A stretch of 64,000 bases of DNA from Straminergon stramineum (GCA_963920665.1 OY987271.1:9799350-9863349), one strand, 5' to 3'. Shown: positions 12,395 to 24,371, numbered from the stretch's first letter. Translations and numbers: made by a program. Notes: a model not told the origin generated them from the sequence alone.

Positions 12395-12618
12395 TAAGGT
12401 AACTTTACCCAATACTAACCCCTGATCCAATACCACCCAAATGTAGGGCCCTCATTGATTCTAGAGTGAGAATGTAAAACTATAGTACTTATCTTATTGT
12501 GAAGTTGATGTGAAGTTAAGGCATGTAATACTGTCATAAATTCTCGTCATAGAGTCAATGAGAGCCCTACATTTGAGTGGTGTTAGGTCAGGGTTTGATA
12601 ATGGGTTTGTCTACCTTA
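12395..12618. mobile_element. TAAGGTA-type MITE, 224 bp
   Basis: Begins TAAGGTAACTTTACCC and ends GTTTGTCTACCTTA. The inner arms CCACCCAAATGTAGGGC and GCCCTACATTTGAGTGG form a long imperfect fold-back. Confidence 0.68.
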
Positions 12619-13734
12619 TTTGATGCAACGTGCAAGGGCAAATGGTACATCAATAATGGGCCTATGATGAATGATTTCAAGGGTGGAATTAAAGGTAGGC
12701 GCTACACCTAAAATTCCCCTAAAATCAAGGTTTCAGAATCACAAACAACCAAACATGTATGCAAATTATATTTTATAGGTGACAATTTTGAAGGGAGACT
12801 AAGTGAATCTACTTGACTATCCATTCACTTAATAAGTGAGTAAATGAATATGAACATTTTATCATTACCCACCATATCTATATTCTTTCATTATATATTA
12901 GATTCTAGTCTAGGCTTGGACAAACCTCACTAGATTTCTACATTAAAACACACATATTAGAATTTTGATATTTTCACATGTATTAACATGTGTCTAAAAT
13001 TTAATCTCATTTTTTCATAATTAAAAATATGAAATTGAATTTTATATGATTTTTATTAATAATGTTTCTTTGTAAAAATCATAAAAATCAGAATATGCTT
13101 TAAATAAGTTTTTTTTTTAATTAAAATAATTGTGACAAATATTATGGTGTAATCTATATTCTCCTTGGGCTCACACCAAGGAAAATTCAATAGAAAAAGT
13201 TCAAAGATAGTGTATTTTGAGCTTTCAATATGCTATCTTCAAAGTGTCACAAAAATTACAATTTTAACAATTTCGAAAAATAGTCAAATGGAGTAAGAAG
13301 ATTATTAGTGGAGCTACATTTCTTACATAAATTTAAAAACAAAATAAAATAAAGAACTATGTGAAACTTCAGGTTTTGACTTTTGAAATGCCGATAGGAC
13401 TTGCAATGTCCTTTTACGATTTACAACCATATCCCATATCCCATACATGTACATATATCCATATGTCATACCATATCAATACTTTATATAATACAACTAT
13501 ATTCCATATATTATATTCATATGTATTCCATTTTTATTTTGTATATTGTACGCGTATCAAAGTTTTGTTAGTTTTGGTTTTAGGGGGGTAAGTGAGCAAA
13601 TTATGTATTTACCATTTATTTATTTATTTAGATTTGCAGCGTTGGTTAATTAATTGATAAGATCCATGTACGTCACTTTTAAGGGGATACTAACTTAACT
13701 CTACTTGATTGGACTTCCATTCTTGTTATGTTAC

Positions 13735-13881
13735 TTAACCCTTAAAGGATGCCTCCAATGACCAACATAGTCACCAAAACTACTCTGATTACTCGACCAA
13801 TAGCTGCATTCTTTGTTTCTACAGTGAAAAATGATGTCACCCATCGACCACTTTTTGGCCTCAACATCCTTTAAGGGTTAA
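13735..13881. mobile_element. TTAA-flanked MITE, family III, 147 bp
   Basis: Terminal repeats TTAACCCTTAAAGGATG and CATCCTTTAAGGGTTAA. The interior (CGACCAATAGCTGCATTC) matches 23331-23472. Confidence 0.78.
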
Positions 13882-14510
13882 GAGTCTGTACAAAGGCCTT
13901 TATACTGTGGAAACAGATCACGATTACAACGGTGATAATCATATGTGTTGCCCATTTCCCATGAGGTATTAAGTTAGGTCAACATACAGTCCAACTTTCG
14001 AGGGTATTGATCAATAACCAGAGGTGCCCAACTCGAACAACACCAACACCAACATGGAGCTGAACTGTGTGCCACAATTCCAATGCATGCCACCGTGCAA
14101 TATACAAGCTTACACCAGTTCCAATGGCATACGTCCACAAAGAAGAAGAAGAAAACAAACAGGAAATGTGGTCCTAAAAATAATGAACATGATCGATTGA
14201 AGGTTGGTCTGTCTTTTTCGACTGTCTCCCCATTGGGACAAGCCTCCAAGCTGATTGAATTATGCACTGTGTGATTGAAAGGGTGGCTTCACTGACCCCA
14301 CAAACATTATCATTCATGCTCATCGTCCAGCTTGGCTTGGCTTGTCGCCAGTTCAAGAGTACCTAAAGCATTGGCAGTGATTGTCGGGGAGTGTGTTGAG
14401 GCACGTTTAACTTAACTTATTATTTGGCAGCTCAACGAAGTTCGTAGACTGAGAAGATCGAAACCATTCTGTCAGTGTTGGGCGGGTATTTGGACATATG
14501 AAACTGCTGT
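13882..14510. other. Less AT-rich stretch, no gene recognised
   Basis: Base composition is closer to that of genic DNA than the flanks, but the open frames on either strand are short, low in complexity or without a family signature. It could be a decayed gene or an untranslated transcript. Confidence 0.4.
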
Positions 14511-14778
14511 GAACATTGCATAGTAACAGTAGTTTCTGAAATGTCCATTTGGGGTATATTTTGTCAATACCCACCAAACACTACTTTGAACAGTGCATCG
14601 TAACAACAGTTTTTGAAATGTCCATTTCAGGTACATTCTGTCAATATTTACCCAACACTATAGACTTTGAACATTGCATTGTAACAGTAGTTTTTGAAAT
14701 GTCCATTTCAGGTATATTCTGTCAATATCTGCCCAACACTAGAGACTTTGAACATTGCATTGTAACAGTAGTTTCTAA
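14511..14778. repeat. 81-bp tandem repeat, about 3.3 copies
   Basis: Units start with GAACATTGCAT or GAACAGTGCAT at 14511, 14588, 14669 and 14750 (periods 77, 81, 81). Because 81 is divisible by three, one plus-strand frame stays open through the later copies, repeating EMSISG.FCQYLPNT. Confidence 0.92.
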
Positions 14779-15264
14779 GGCACCAGGAGGTTTGAGGCAT
14801 CAATAGCCGATAATTAGAGCAATTTTGGAGCAGATCATGAGCAATATGAGGTGGTGGAAATTTTTCCCAAGTAGGAAGATAGGAAATGTGGGGATAATAA
14901 TTGCAAAATTTTCAGAAATTTATTCCCAAAACTGAAATTCCTCTTAATTTTGGAAGCCAAAAAGTACTCATGACCCTTAGTCATTGTCTAGACTCTTCCA
15001 ATTCTGATCATTTAAGAACTACTTTATCCACTCACTACTAGTCCTATTTTCTTGTTCACAACTTTGGGACATGTCTCATAACCTTGTTAGTCCCAATCTT
15101 GAAAAGGACCAAAAACTAAATTCCAAACTTTGATTGGAAATTTGTTCAAGCCTTTGGTTGGAAATACTCCACCTTGGCTACAAGTTGGGTACTAGGCATG
15201 GTTGACAATTGGTACCTCTACCTTACATTCAATCAAATATCCACCTAACTTTGTTCTCAACCTC

Positions 15265-15411
15265 TAAGGTGAACTAGCCCATTACCACCCACCCTTCTCA
15301 ATTCCACCCTCATATACACGTGGGGTACATTTCAGAGGGGAAATGTGCATCTCATGCACATGAGGGTGGAATGATTGGAGAAGGGTGGCAGTAATGAGTT
15401 GGTTCCCCTTA
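15265..15411. mobile_element. Short TAAGGT-type fold-back MITE
   Basis: TAAGGTGAACTAGCCCATTA faces GGTTCCCCTTA, and the inner arms CACCCTTCTCAATTCCACCC and GGGTGGAATGATTGGAGAAG pair. About 147 bp, largely palindromic. Confidence 0.65.
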
Positions 15412-15851
15412 CAACATCTGCAATGCTCCCTTCAACAAACATAGTATTGGCATTGTACTGGGTGCAAATTTTTTTCCAAGTAAAATTGCACTCCAATGCA
15501 ACCGTTACTAGGGCCTCCAATTCCATAGCCTTAACTTGGTATGCAAACACTTGGGACCAACTAATTTGAAAAATGTGAAGAGCTTCCGAATTGTCCCTTG
15601 TAGGAATGGTCATTATTGTCAACACTTTTCAGGCATTGGTATGTGCACTAATCAATTCAACCTTCCCTTGTTTCAATGAAAAGTCTTTTTTCAATGTAGA
15701 TTCTTTTCTTTCATTTTATAATATAGAAAAGTCCATTGGATATTTGAATTGTTGGCTTTCAATCAAGTCAATTTTTCCAAAGAAAAATTTGGCATTGTGC
15801 GTGCCTCATGGAATGACCCGCCATTTGCCACTACAAGACTTGTATGCCAAG

Positions 15852-16394
15852 TAAGGTAAACTAGCCTATGACATGTAGAATGATTGGTTTGCTATGTTTA
15901 CATTTTTGAAAAAAAATTCAAAAAAATCTATGTAAAGGTAAACATGAGAAATGCAGAGAACAATGGAAATTTTTATTTTTTTGAAAAATTATCAATTTGT
16001 TATGATTATTTGAAGTGTGTTGTCCAATTAGCCCAAAACAGTTTGTAGACTACCCCAAAATCACCACAAAGTGTACACATAATGGTCATCAGATCACCTA
16101 AAGTAGTCTCAAAATTTCCTAACAGGGTTACAATATTTTTTAACATGGCCATGACATAAAGGAATAAAAAAAGTTAGCTCTTGAAATGAATTTACACTAC
16201 AAAGGTAGAAGGTCCTAAAACAATCACTAATAACTCCATCAACATCACCCCAAGACATTGATTTCGGCCACTAACAAACCTAATGAAGTCTTAATCCCAT
16301 TTATTAGCAAAAATCTACCATGGATCGATGTAAGATTGAAATAGGTGATTTTCTAGGTGTCTACATTGGGCATGTCATGGACTGGTTTACCTTA
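15852..16394. mobile_element. TAAGGTAAACTAG-type MITE, 543 bp
   Basis: Ends TAAGGTAAACTAGCCTATGA and TCATGGACTGGTTTACCTTA. A truncated relative lies at 20673-21010 (shared GTAGACTACCCCA and ACAATATTTT). Confidence 0.72.
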
Positions 16395-16534
16395 TGCATT
16401 GTAGAGGCTATTAGTTCTTTGTTTGGCACATTTTTGGCAAGTGGTCATGCAATTCAATGCATGACATGTGAATTTTGCAATGGTGGAAATTTTACATCAG
16501 AAAATTAAAGACCCATTTTGCAATACAACTCATG

Positions 16535-16923
16535 TAAGGGAGGCAACCCATTCCTGATCACCACCCCCTTTTGGCTATATAGAGTGATCTCTTTCTACAC
16601 AAGAGGAGATGACAGTGATTAATTACAACACAATTTCCCATACAATTGTAGCACATTGTAATTGTTTTACAATACTCACAATCCTTGATGGATTTTGCAA
16701 CCATCCTTTATTGGAAACACGAAGGTCTACATGACCAGAGTGGGAAGAATGGAATCTTCCACTCAAAAATTCATAGTATTTATGTTTTGAAAAATAAAAA
16801 TTTGGAAAATTATGGAAACCTTCCCAACTCTATTTTTGTGCACTAGAAAATCATTCCCCCCCTCAACTCACCCTCCAGATAGGTGTAACGACTTAAGTGG
16901 TTGGAAATAGTTCACCTCCCTTA
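16535..16923. mobile_element. TAAGG-type MITE, 389 bp
   Basis: Begins TAAGGGAGGCAACCCATT and ends GGAAATAGTTCACCTCCCTTA, with an interior like 10558-10939. Confidence 0.72.
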
Positions 16924-18727
16924 GATTTTGATTCGGAGACCAATCGGAATTTTATTTATTCTTGTTAGCAAATTCAAAAAGAATTTCAATGTACTTAAGT
17001 TAGTACTTGTATAGTTTAATAATATTGATGGTATGGAAGAGTTTCAAAGTTTTCTTGATAGACAACCTTGAGTAAAAGTAAGATTTGATGTTTAATTAAC
17101 CCCTAACATGCCATTAACCACAATGGTGTTTTGCAATTTGGGCAAGTTGCAAAAGAAATATCTTTATGATAAGCTATATAATTTTATATTTTAAAATTAT
17201 TTTCTTAGAAAAATAAGGATATAGGCTCTAGAAATTAGTGGGAAAGCTCATTAATATAAAAATTAAATACAAGATTCTAATCTCTATGGTTAATAGTTGT
17301 GATTTAAGTGATAACAAATTAATTTGTTTGTTCTACCTTGTTTTCAATATGTATTGCTTCATGGAAATTCTCTTTAAACAATGGAAATGCTTTAGAGAAT
17401 TAGTGTTTTATGTATACTCATCCCTCTCTACCTTGAGGTACAAATGATCTCCTAACCCCTAATAAATGGGCCTTCGATCACAAAAAATTTCTTCAAATTT
17501 TTGTCTAAGGTCCAATTTATACTTAGGGATAGATTAAAGGTGGATAAAGCTTTCCGAATTTGAACCAATGAAATCACTTGATTCTTCTACATTTGGCCTA
17601 AGGGCTCTATACTAGGGCTAGGCCACAACTACAATTCATACTATCTGGCATCTTATGTGACAAAATTTTAGACCAATTTGATGACATTGGCCCAAATTGC
17701 CCAAATCCCAAACTTGAGCCAGATTGAGTTACTCTATTGGATTATGCACATCTATGCCATTGATTAATGCAAGGTAAATTAAGCCCACTTTAAACACATG
17801 CTAGAGCCAGATGGAATGTTGCCTTGATTCACAATTTTTGAGGCCCTCAAAGTGGCCCTAGTTTGGTGATCCAACTCTAACACGTATGAAGCTATAGGTG
17901 GATTCGAGGGCCCCATTACCAAATCTTTACTTCATGTGAACAATGATAGCGAACAAACAATTCTCAATTCACCACTTGAATAAGTAATAACTTGAGACCA
18001 ATTAACATCCCAATTGCTATAAGGAAGATATAAATAAGAATTAATCTACATGATCTATCATTAAAAAAAATCAATTACCATTGTATATTGAAATGAAGAG
18101 GGATATTTGGTTTTGCTTGATATTATTTAGTGTGAAATTTCCAAATAACATCTTCTCATAGTGCTACACTTCCAAATAAGAACATTTTTTTATATTAAAA
18201 CTTTATTAAGTAATTTCTAAATTAATTTTTTTAACATACTTATCAAATTTATAGACTACAGTGCTTGGCCCTCATTATTTGTAAAATATTAATTTAAAAA
18301 GAGAAGCCCAAATTTCAAGGAAAAGATTTTCTTTCAAAAAATTCTATTTTGAATGGTGAAAAAGACAATCTTAGACAATATCCATCAAATCTCAAAGAAT
18401 ATTCACATCCTTTGGACAAAATAATTATATATTTGATAGGACTTGCAAATGGTAATAGCTAAGTACAATACTAGTATTTTCAAGTTAAACAATTTTCCAA
18501 GCTATAAATTATCTATTTTTCTAAGTGCAAATACAACTAATATCACATCCATTTTATTTACTTAGCTCTCCAAATATTTGTATAATAGATGTAATTGTTT
18601 ATTATTCTCATTACATAAATCTTCTCAATGTGCTTTAAGTATTTATTTTCTATTTTCTGTAACCTTAAAATTCCCTTATACAAGGGATGTAAAATATTCA
18701 AAAATATTGTATTATTTTTGTTTAAAA
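16924..18727. other. AT-rich stretch, no gene seen
   Basis: No coding family or complete element is recognised. A TTAACCCCTAACATG sequence near 17097 may be a stray TTAA-element end. Confidence 0.5.
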
Positions 18728-19749
18728 GAGTAAAATTTTTAATTAAGTATTTCATCGTGCTCGATTTTAATTTGCTTTGCACTTTTTCTAGGAATTTTTG
18801 GTAGAAATTTATGTACAATAGAGTTAACCAAAAATTCTATGTCAAGTTAGTAGACAATCTACAATAAGCCATTGTCATTATTCTCCATCCCTTGTTGTGG
18901 CTCCCACACTTAGTACCAAAGCTCCTAGCCCATAGCCTACAATAGGACAATTTATGACACAATACTATTCAATCCAAGTATAACAAAAAATAGAGGTTAG
19001 AACATGAGGTTAGAAGAGCTTCTTTTTTGTTAACTCTAATATTCTTTGGATATATTTATATTGTGGGAAAAAAATCCATCATTTACTGTGTAAAGTTCAA
19101 TATGCCCATTCAACATGGAATTCACCATAATATTTTCATGAGATAACTTCAATCTGAACATGGCATAAGTTTAACATTACATTACAAGAGATAATAATTT
19201 ATTGAAAATTTCATTTTATAACCTTCTCATAATTACAGTATCCTTTTATAATCCTTTTATAAAAATAAAAGAATCAAGAGAGAGTTATTTTACTTTTTTT
19301 CTTTTACTTTTAAAACAAAACAAAACTGTATTTAAATAAAATTTGAGTATATTTATTATAATATATTTTGGTTATTTGTTTCATCCACATACTTTGAATC
19401 TCCATTTTTTCCTATTGCCCTATCTTTGCAAAATAGGATTGCTCATAGTGAGAAGGTTTTAATACCATTGATATTATTCCTTATATTCAAATTCATTTTC
19501 GATTCTATATTGACTCTTATGCAATCAACCATGCTTTCAAATTAAGACTTATCAATTTTTTGATGGTATTTCTATTATTAGAAGATGATTCAAAGCTATG
19601 AATATAGTCAATTTGGAGATGTAATAGACAACATGGATTTTTATATAATCAATTGTTGGGAAGCTATACAAATACAATGTTTTGAGAGCAACTAAGGGTA
19701 AACAAAGAAACTTTCTACTTCTTGTGTCAAATTTTAGAGCCAAGTGTAA

Positions 19750-20000
19750 AAAAATATTCCAATGACTGAAAGTGTTGTTGTTGAAACTAGAATTGGAGTT
19801 ACACTTACTAGACTTCAACTAGCAATACATTGTCTACGATTGGATATCTATAAGGTATAGCTAGGAGTAACACATGTGTAATCATACAAGAGCGTTGCAA
19901 AGCCATCAAATATTTTTTATTGCCTATAGTGATAGAAAAATTGACTCCCACTAACATTAAGACAATATCTACTGAGTTTGAGTCCATATGCTCTCATACA
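19750..20000 (+). pseudogene. PIF/Harbinger transposase remnant (left arm)
   Basis: Allowing one frame change after RIGVTLTRL, the plus strand reads TLSTIGYL, a stop, then GIARSNTCVIIQERCKAIKY and KLTPTNIKTISTEFESIC. This layout of a helix-turn-helix followed by a loop resembles the N-terminal part of HARBI1-like DDE nucleases. The catalytic DDE region is not found, so the element is dead. Confidence 0.6.
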
Positions 20001-20140
20001 ATTACATACATGGTGCTTTTAGCCACACCATATAAGTCTCCAATCATAGACAATGTATTGCTACTTGCAAGTCTACTAAGTGTAATTGCAACTGTAATTT
20101 CAACATCAATATTTTTCAATCATTTGAGTATTTTTTTCCT
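19993..20140 (-). pseudogene. PIF/Harbinger transposase remnant (right arm)
   Basis: On the minus strand the frame reads EITVAITLSRLASSN, then TLSMIGDLYGVAKSTMYVIV and a stop. It corresponds to the plus-strand remnant in the left arm, in a less damaged form. The reading frame is lost exactly where the inverted duplication turns. Confidence 0.62.
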
Positions 20141-20672
20141 TATATGTGGCTCTAAAAATTTATACAAGGAATACAAAGTTTCTTTGTTTATCCTTAGTTG
20201 CTCTTGAAACGTTGTGTTTGTATAGCTCCCCGACAATTGATTATGTAAAAATCCATATTGTCTATTATGTCTCCAAATTGACCGTATTCATGGCTTTGAA
20301 TCATCTTCTAACAATAGAAATACCATCAAAAGAACTTATAAGTCATTTGAAAGCATGGTTGATTGTATAAAGGTCAATATAGAATTGAAAGAAAATTTGA
20401 ATACAAGGAATAATACCAATGGTACCAAACCTTCTTCCTATGAGTAGTCCATGTGTTGCAAAGATAGGAAAATAGGAAAAGTTGGAGATTCAATGTGTGT
20501 TGATGAAACAAATACCAAGAAGATATATAATAATAAATACTAGTGTATCCCTATGTTGTTGGCCCAAAGTAACAGATAATAAATCAAAATCCTTATCTTC
20601 CAAAAGTTCTTAGATAATTTAATTTAATTCAAAATTCAAAATTAACTCAAAAATCCATAATTTTTACACCGT

Positions 20673-21010
20673 TGAAGGTAAAATAGCCCATTACGAACCA
20701 AATGGATTTGCCCTCGTGTCATTTCTGAAATTTTCTTTTTTTTCTAGAGAAAGTCAAGTGATAGAAATGGCAAGAGCATTTGAAACTATATTTTTTCGAC
20801 CAAATGTGAATTTGTTATGAATTTTTGAGGTGTTTAGTCCATTACAACCCAAAAGAGTCTATAGACTACCCCACAACCAACCAAAATTGATCCATAACAC
20901 TCATCTTACTCACCTATTGCGGTCACAATATTTTCTAACTTAGAAGACCTGAAAAAGACACTTCCTACAATGAACGAACACTAAAAAATTGGAAGTTCCT
21001 ATTGTAGTCT
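20673..21010. mobile_element. Truncated MITE inside the right Harbinger arm
   Basis: Begins GAAGGTAAAATAGCCCATTA and shares TAGACTACCCCA and ACAATATTTTCTAAC with 15852-16394. The other end is not recognisable. It breaks the alignment of the two arms, so it arrived after the inverted duplication. Confidence 0.5.
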
Positions 21011-21539
21011 TAAATCCTCTATTTTATAAAAGGCATGATAATTATGAGAAAATTCTAAAATTTTGAGCTTATATTATGTTAATGTTGAAGTTATCCCATG
21101 AAAATGTAATGGTTGATTCCATGTTGAAATAGCATATCAAACCTTACACAATGGATGGATGGATGCATTTTTTTTCTACAATATGAATATATCCAAAGAA
21201 CATTAGAGCTAACAAAAAAGAAGCTCTTCTAACCTCCATTTTGCTCTATTTGAATTATACTTGGATTGAATAGTGTTATGTCATAGATTGTCCTATTGTA
21301 GGCTATGGGCTTGCAGCCTTGGTAGAAGGTGTGTGAGCCATAGTGAAGGATGGAGAATAATGATAATGACTTGTTTTAGATTGTCTACCAACTCAACATA
21401 GATTTTTTAGTTAGCTCTATTGTACATAAATTTTTTACCAAAAATCCCAAGAAAAGTTGCAAAGAAATTGATAATGAAGCACAATAAAATACTCAATCAT
21501 AAATCTTACACTTTTTTTAATGAAGATTTGGAATTATTA

Positions 21540-21850
21540 TAAGTTTTCAAAGAAAATGTGAAGAAAATTCATATCAAATACAAAATAAACATTTGAAATC
21601 TCAAAATTTCACCTATTGTTGTATAATGTGATTTGGAACATCATTGTCTGAACAAAAATTCCGTGTCATTTTGAAAATAGCAAGTTATTAGACCATGGTT
21701 AAAGGCCTAAAGTTCAAATTGCAATAATATAATTTATTTTAGGATTTTTCCAAAATTTCAATCTACAATAGGAATAGTTTTCATAAGCTTCATTTCCTTA
21801 ATTGATTTCAAATTCTGAAAATATCCTATTCTTGGCTAATGAAGATCAAG
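21540..21850. repeat. Dispersed repeat family R4, copy 1
   Basis: Shares AAATTTCACC, GGCCTAAAGTTCAAATTGCAA and a TTCAT..CTTAATTGATTTC tract with copies at 42390, 45530 and 47805 (inverted). It is non-coding, and its class is unknown. Confidence 0.6.
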
Positions 21851-22076
21851 AATAAGGAAGTTCAAGTTTCCTTGCGGAGACAATAGGGTCATGTTCTTTT
21901 TAGGTATAAGACTTTCAAAGACCAATGCCATTGAAGCTCCTTGGCATTGTGACCATTATAGAAAAATATTGTGACCATTTGAGATGAAGTAAGATGATCA
22001 TTATAGATTCACTTTTTGTGAGTTTTGAGAGAGAGTGGTGTTCAAAAGTATTCTAGGTGTAGAAATTCCCCATTAT

Positions 22077-22307
22077 TTAACCCTTGAATGCCGGGTTGGT
22101 GACCATGGAAATCAGCCATTTTGGAAAGCGTGTGACATCATCCACTTGAAAAACACACAAAATACTCCTTGGGAGTCAAACTACTATAGAAGATCTCTCC
22201 TTTCCACCCCTAATTCCGAAGATGAATAGTTGCAATTTTGTCCTACACAAGAGAATTCCTTGTCACTCATCGGACAATAATCATCCGCTGCGTTGTTCAA
22301 GGGTTAA
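22077..22307. mobile_element. TTAA-flanked MITE, family II, 231 bp
   Basis: Ends TTAACCCTTGAA and TTCAAGGGTTAA. The interior has GGTTGGTGACCATGGAAATC and GTGTGACATCATCCACTT. Confidence 0.78.
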
Positions 22308-22738
22308 AACGGGTTTTTTTGGTGGGAGTCAAGATTCCCCCAAGTGGTATTCATTTATCGGAGACATCTTATTGGTCAATGCTGCCGAAGAACAAAATTT
22401 ATATTTCACGGCCATAGGGTTACATGCGTACCCCCATTCAAGGCCACGGTGACCAGCCCCTCCTCGAAGTCTCCCGGGTTGTGTAACTTCGAACCGAGCA
22501 ACGACGAACTTGTCTTGCCCTAACTTGCTGGTATTAATAGATCATTTGCAAAGGCCACCTGGCCTCCAGTGATTGGTGCAAAGAGTGTGAATCATTAATA
22601 TCCAGTACGACGGAGCTCATGAGTCATGAATGTTATGAATTGAAATTCTGACACACTGAAATTCCTGGACAGTTGTTCGCCTCTACAGTTTCGAGAACTG
22701 GGTCCTTTGACAACTCTTCATTTAACCCTTAAGGTAGG

Positions 22739-23108
22739 AACATCCATAACCGTCATTTTAAGCAATTCAGCATAGTTGGGGTCAAATTTTTCAGCAAATT
22801 TTTTTTTTCAGTATTAGCAATTGAAAATCATGAATTAAAAAAAAAAAAATAGAATGTTTGGATAAGGCATTTAATTTCTATGAATTTTCAAAGTAGAACT
22901 CCCTAGGGCACCTATAGCTACACTCTACTAAATCTGCTTTGATTCTAGCACCAAAATCTAAAAAAATTAGAGCCCACCAACCACAATTAAGTTTAGAGAT
23001 GGTTTCAAGGTACTTTGAAGACGGTTGCAAGGTACATTAGGGAACACTTTGAGGGAATTCTACTCTCAATTGTGGGTACACTCATGGTTACGGGTGTTCC
23101 TACCTTAA
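22739..23108. mobile_element. TTAA-flanked MITE, GGTAGGAAC type, 370 bp
   Basis: Terminal repeats TTAAGGTAGGAACATCC and GGTGTTCCTACCTTAA. Its right TTAA is also the left TTAA of the next element. Confidence 0.75.
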
Positions 23109-23334
23109 CCCCTAAACAACGCTGCGGACGTTTTTTGTCCTATGAATGACAAGGAATTCTCCTTTGTAGGACAGAATTGCAACTATTCATCCTTGGAATT
23201 AGGGGTGGAAAGGGAAGATCTTCTACAATGGTTGGACTCCCAATAAGTATTTCTGTTTTTTCTAAAGTGGATGATGTCGCATGGTTCCAAAATGGCTGAT
23301 TTCCACAATGAACAGCCTAGCATTCAAGGGTTGA
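23105..23334. mobile_element. TTAA-flanked MITE, family II, inverted
   Basis: Begins TTAACCCCTAAACAACGCTG and ends CATTCAAGGGTTGA. It is the reverse orientation of the element at 22077 (GACAAGGAATTCTC, GGATGATGTCGCATGG). The right-hand TTAA has become TTGA. Confidence 0.7.
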
Positions 23335-23472
23335 AGGACAAAGCCCCCATGACTAAGGTAGTCAACAAAACTTCTCCAATTATTGGACCAATAGGTGCAT
23401 TCTGTTTTTCTACAATCAACAGTGAAGTCATCCATTGGACACAAAATGTCCGCTTCAATGTTTAAGGGTTAA
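23331..23472. mobile_element. TTAA-flanked MITE, family III
   Basis: Interior GGACCAATAGGTGCATTCTG and the end TTTAAGGGTTAA match 13735-13881. The left end lacks the CCC and abuts the previous element. Confidence 0.62.
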
Positions 23473-23707
23473 CCCATAAATGACATGGCGAATGTTTTTT
23501 TTAGTCTTATGAATGACAAAGAATCTTCTTCTTATGTAGGATAGAAGTGCAATTGTTCATCGTTGGAATTCTGTGCAAAAAAGAGAGATCTTGTACAATA
23601 GTTTGACCTCTACTAATTACTTATGAGTTTTTAAAAATAAGACAATCGCACATGGTTCAAAAATAGATGATTTCTATGGTCATGAGTCTATCCTTTTTAA
23701 GGGTTAA
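23469..23707. mobile_element. TTAA-flanked MITE, family II
   Basis: Begins TTAACCCATAAATGACATGG and ends TTTTTAAGGGTTAA, 239 bp. Its left TTAA is shared with the preceding element. The interior matches 1731-1947 (GAGAGATCTTGTACAATAGT). Confidence 0.7.
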
Positions 23708-23794
23708 GGTAAGTACACCTAAAATTATTCAAAGAAGTACTATGGCTATGTTGTTCTCTGAGCTACCTACACTAAATAGTGGAATCATGTTGCC

Positions 23795-24030
23795 TTAACT
23801 TTTAAAGGATTGACTAGTGACTATGGAAATCATCCCTTTTGAAACCGTATAACATCATCTACCTTTAAAAAAACAAAAATACTCGTTGGAGGTCAAACTC
23901 TTCTTGCAAGATCTCCCCTTCTTGTACAAAATTCCAAGGATGAACAATTTTCACTTTTGTTTTATGTAAGAAGATTCTTCGTCATCCATTGGGCAAAAAA
24001 CATCCTTGATAGTAATCGTTTATGGATTAA
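23795..24030. mobile_element. TTAA-flanked MITE, family II, degraded ends
   Basis: Interior GGAAATCATCCCTTTTG, GAGGTCAAACTCTTCTTGC and GTCATCCATTGGGCA is family II. The ends TTAACTTTTAAAGG and TATGGATTAA are eroded. Confidence 0.62.
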
Positions 24031-24318
24031 CAATTAGGTTGCCTTATCCTAAGAAAATTACTTTATAAGTCATCAAAGTCAACAAACTCTTCTACATATA
24101 TTTCCATTTGTAAACATGAAGGTTCATGAGTCCCTATTACAACAATACCTAATTCAAAAGTAGTGCATTCTTGCAAAATAATAATAAATGTTCATATAGT
24201 ATCAAATGTTGAGAAATTTGTGTGGAACAACCTAATTTCACTATTTTGTGTAGTGATGTCCACCTCAAGGTTTCTGGGCCTTGTTCTAGATCCAAAGACC
24301 TTAGTAGTGAGAATTTCA

Positions 24319-24370
<52 letters not shown>
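24319..24370. repeat. (ATT)n microsatellite
   Basis: About 17 uninterrupted trinucleotide units. Homopolymer-like open frames across it are artefacts. Confidence 0.97.

Positions 24371-24371
<1 letters not shown>

Larger units (their letters stand above)
18728..21515. mobile_element. Inverted duplication of a decayed PIF/Harbinger element
   Basis: Left arm 18728-19892 and right arm 19993-21515 are diverged reverse complements around a roughly 100-bp unpaired centre. Matching blocks include TTATGTACAATAGAG, ATTATTCTCCATCC, AGGTTAGAAGAGCTTC and CAATACATTGTCTA.GATTGGA. Both arms carry pieces of a DDE nuclease read in opposite directions. The right arm was later interrupted by a MITE-like insert around 20573-21005. 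Confidence 0.72.

Noticed and set aside
22470..22510. tRNA-like B box (GGTTCGAA on the minus strand)
   Set aside because: No A box at the right distance and no cloverleaf could be drawn.
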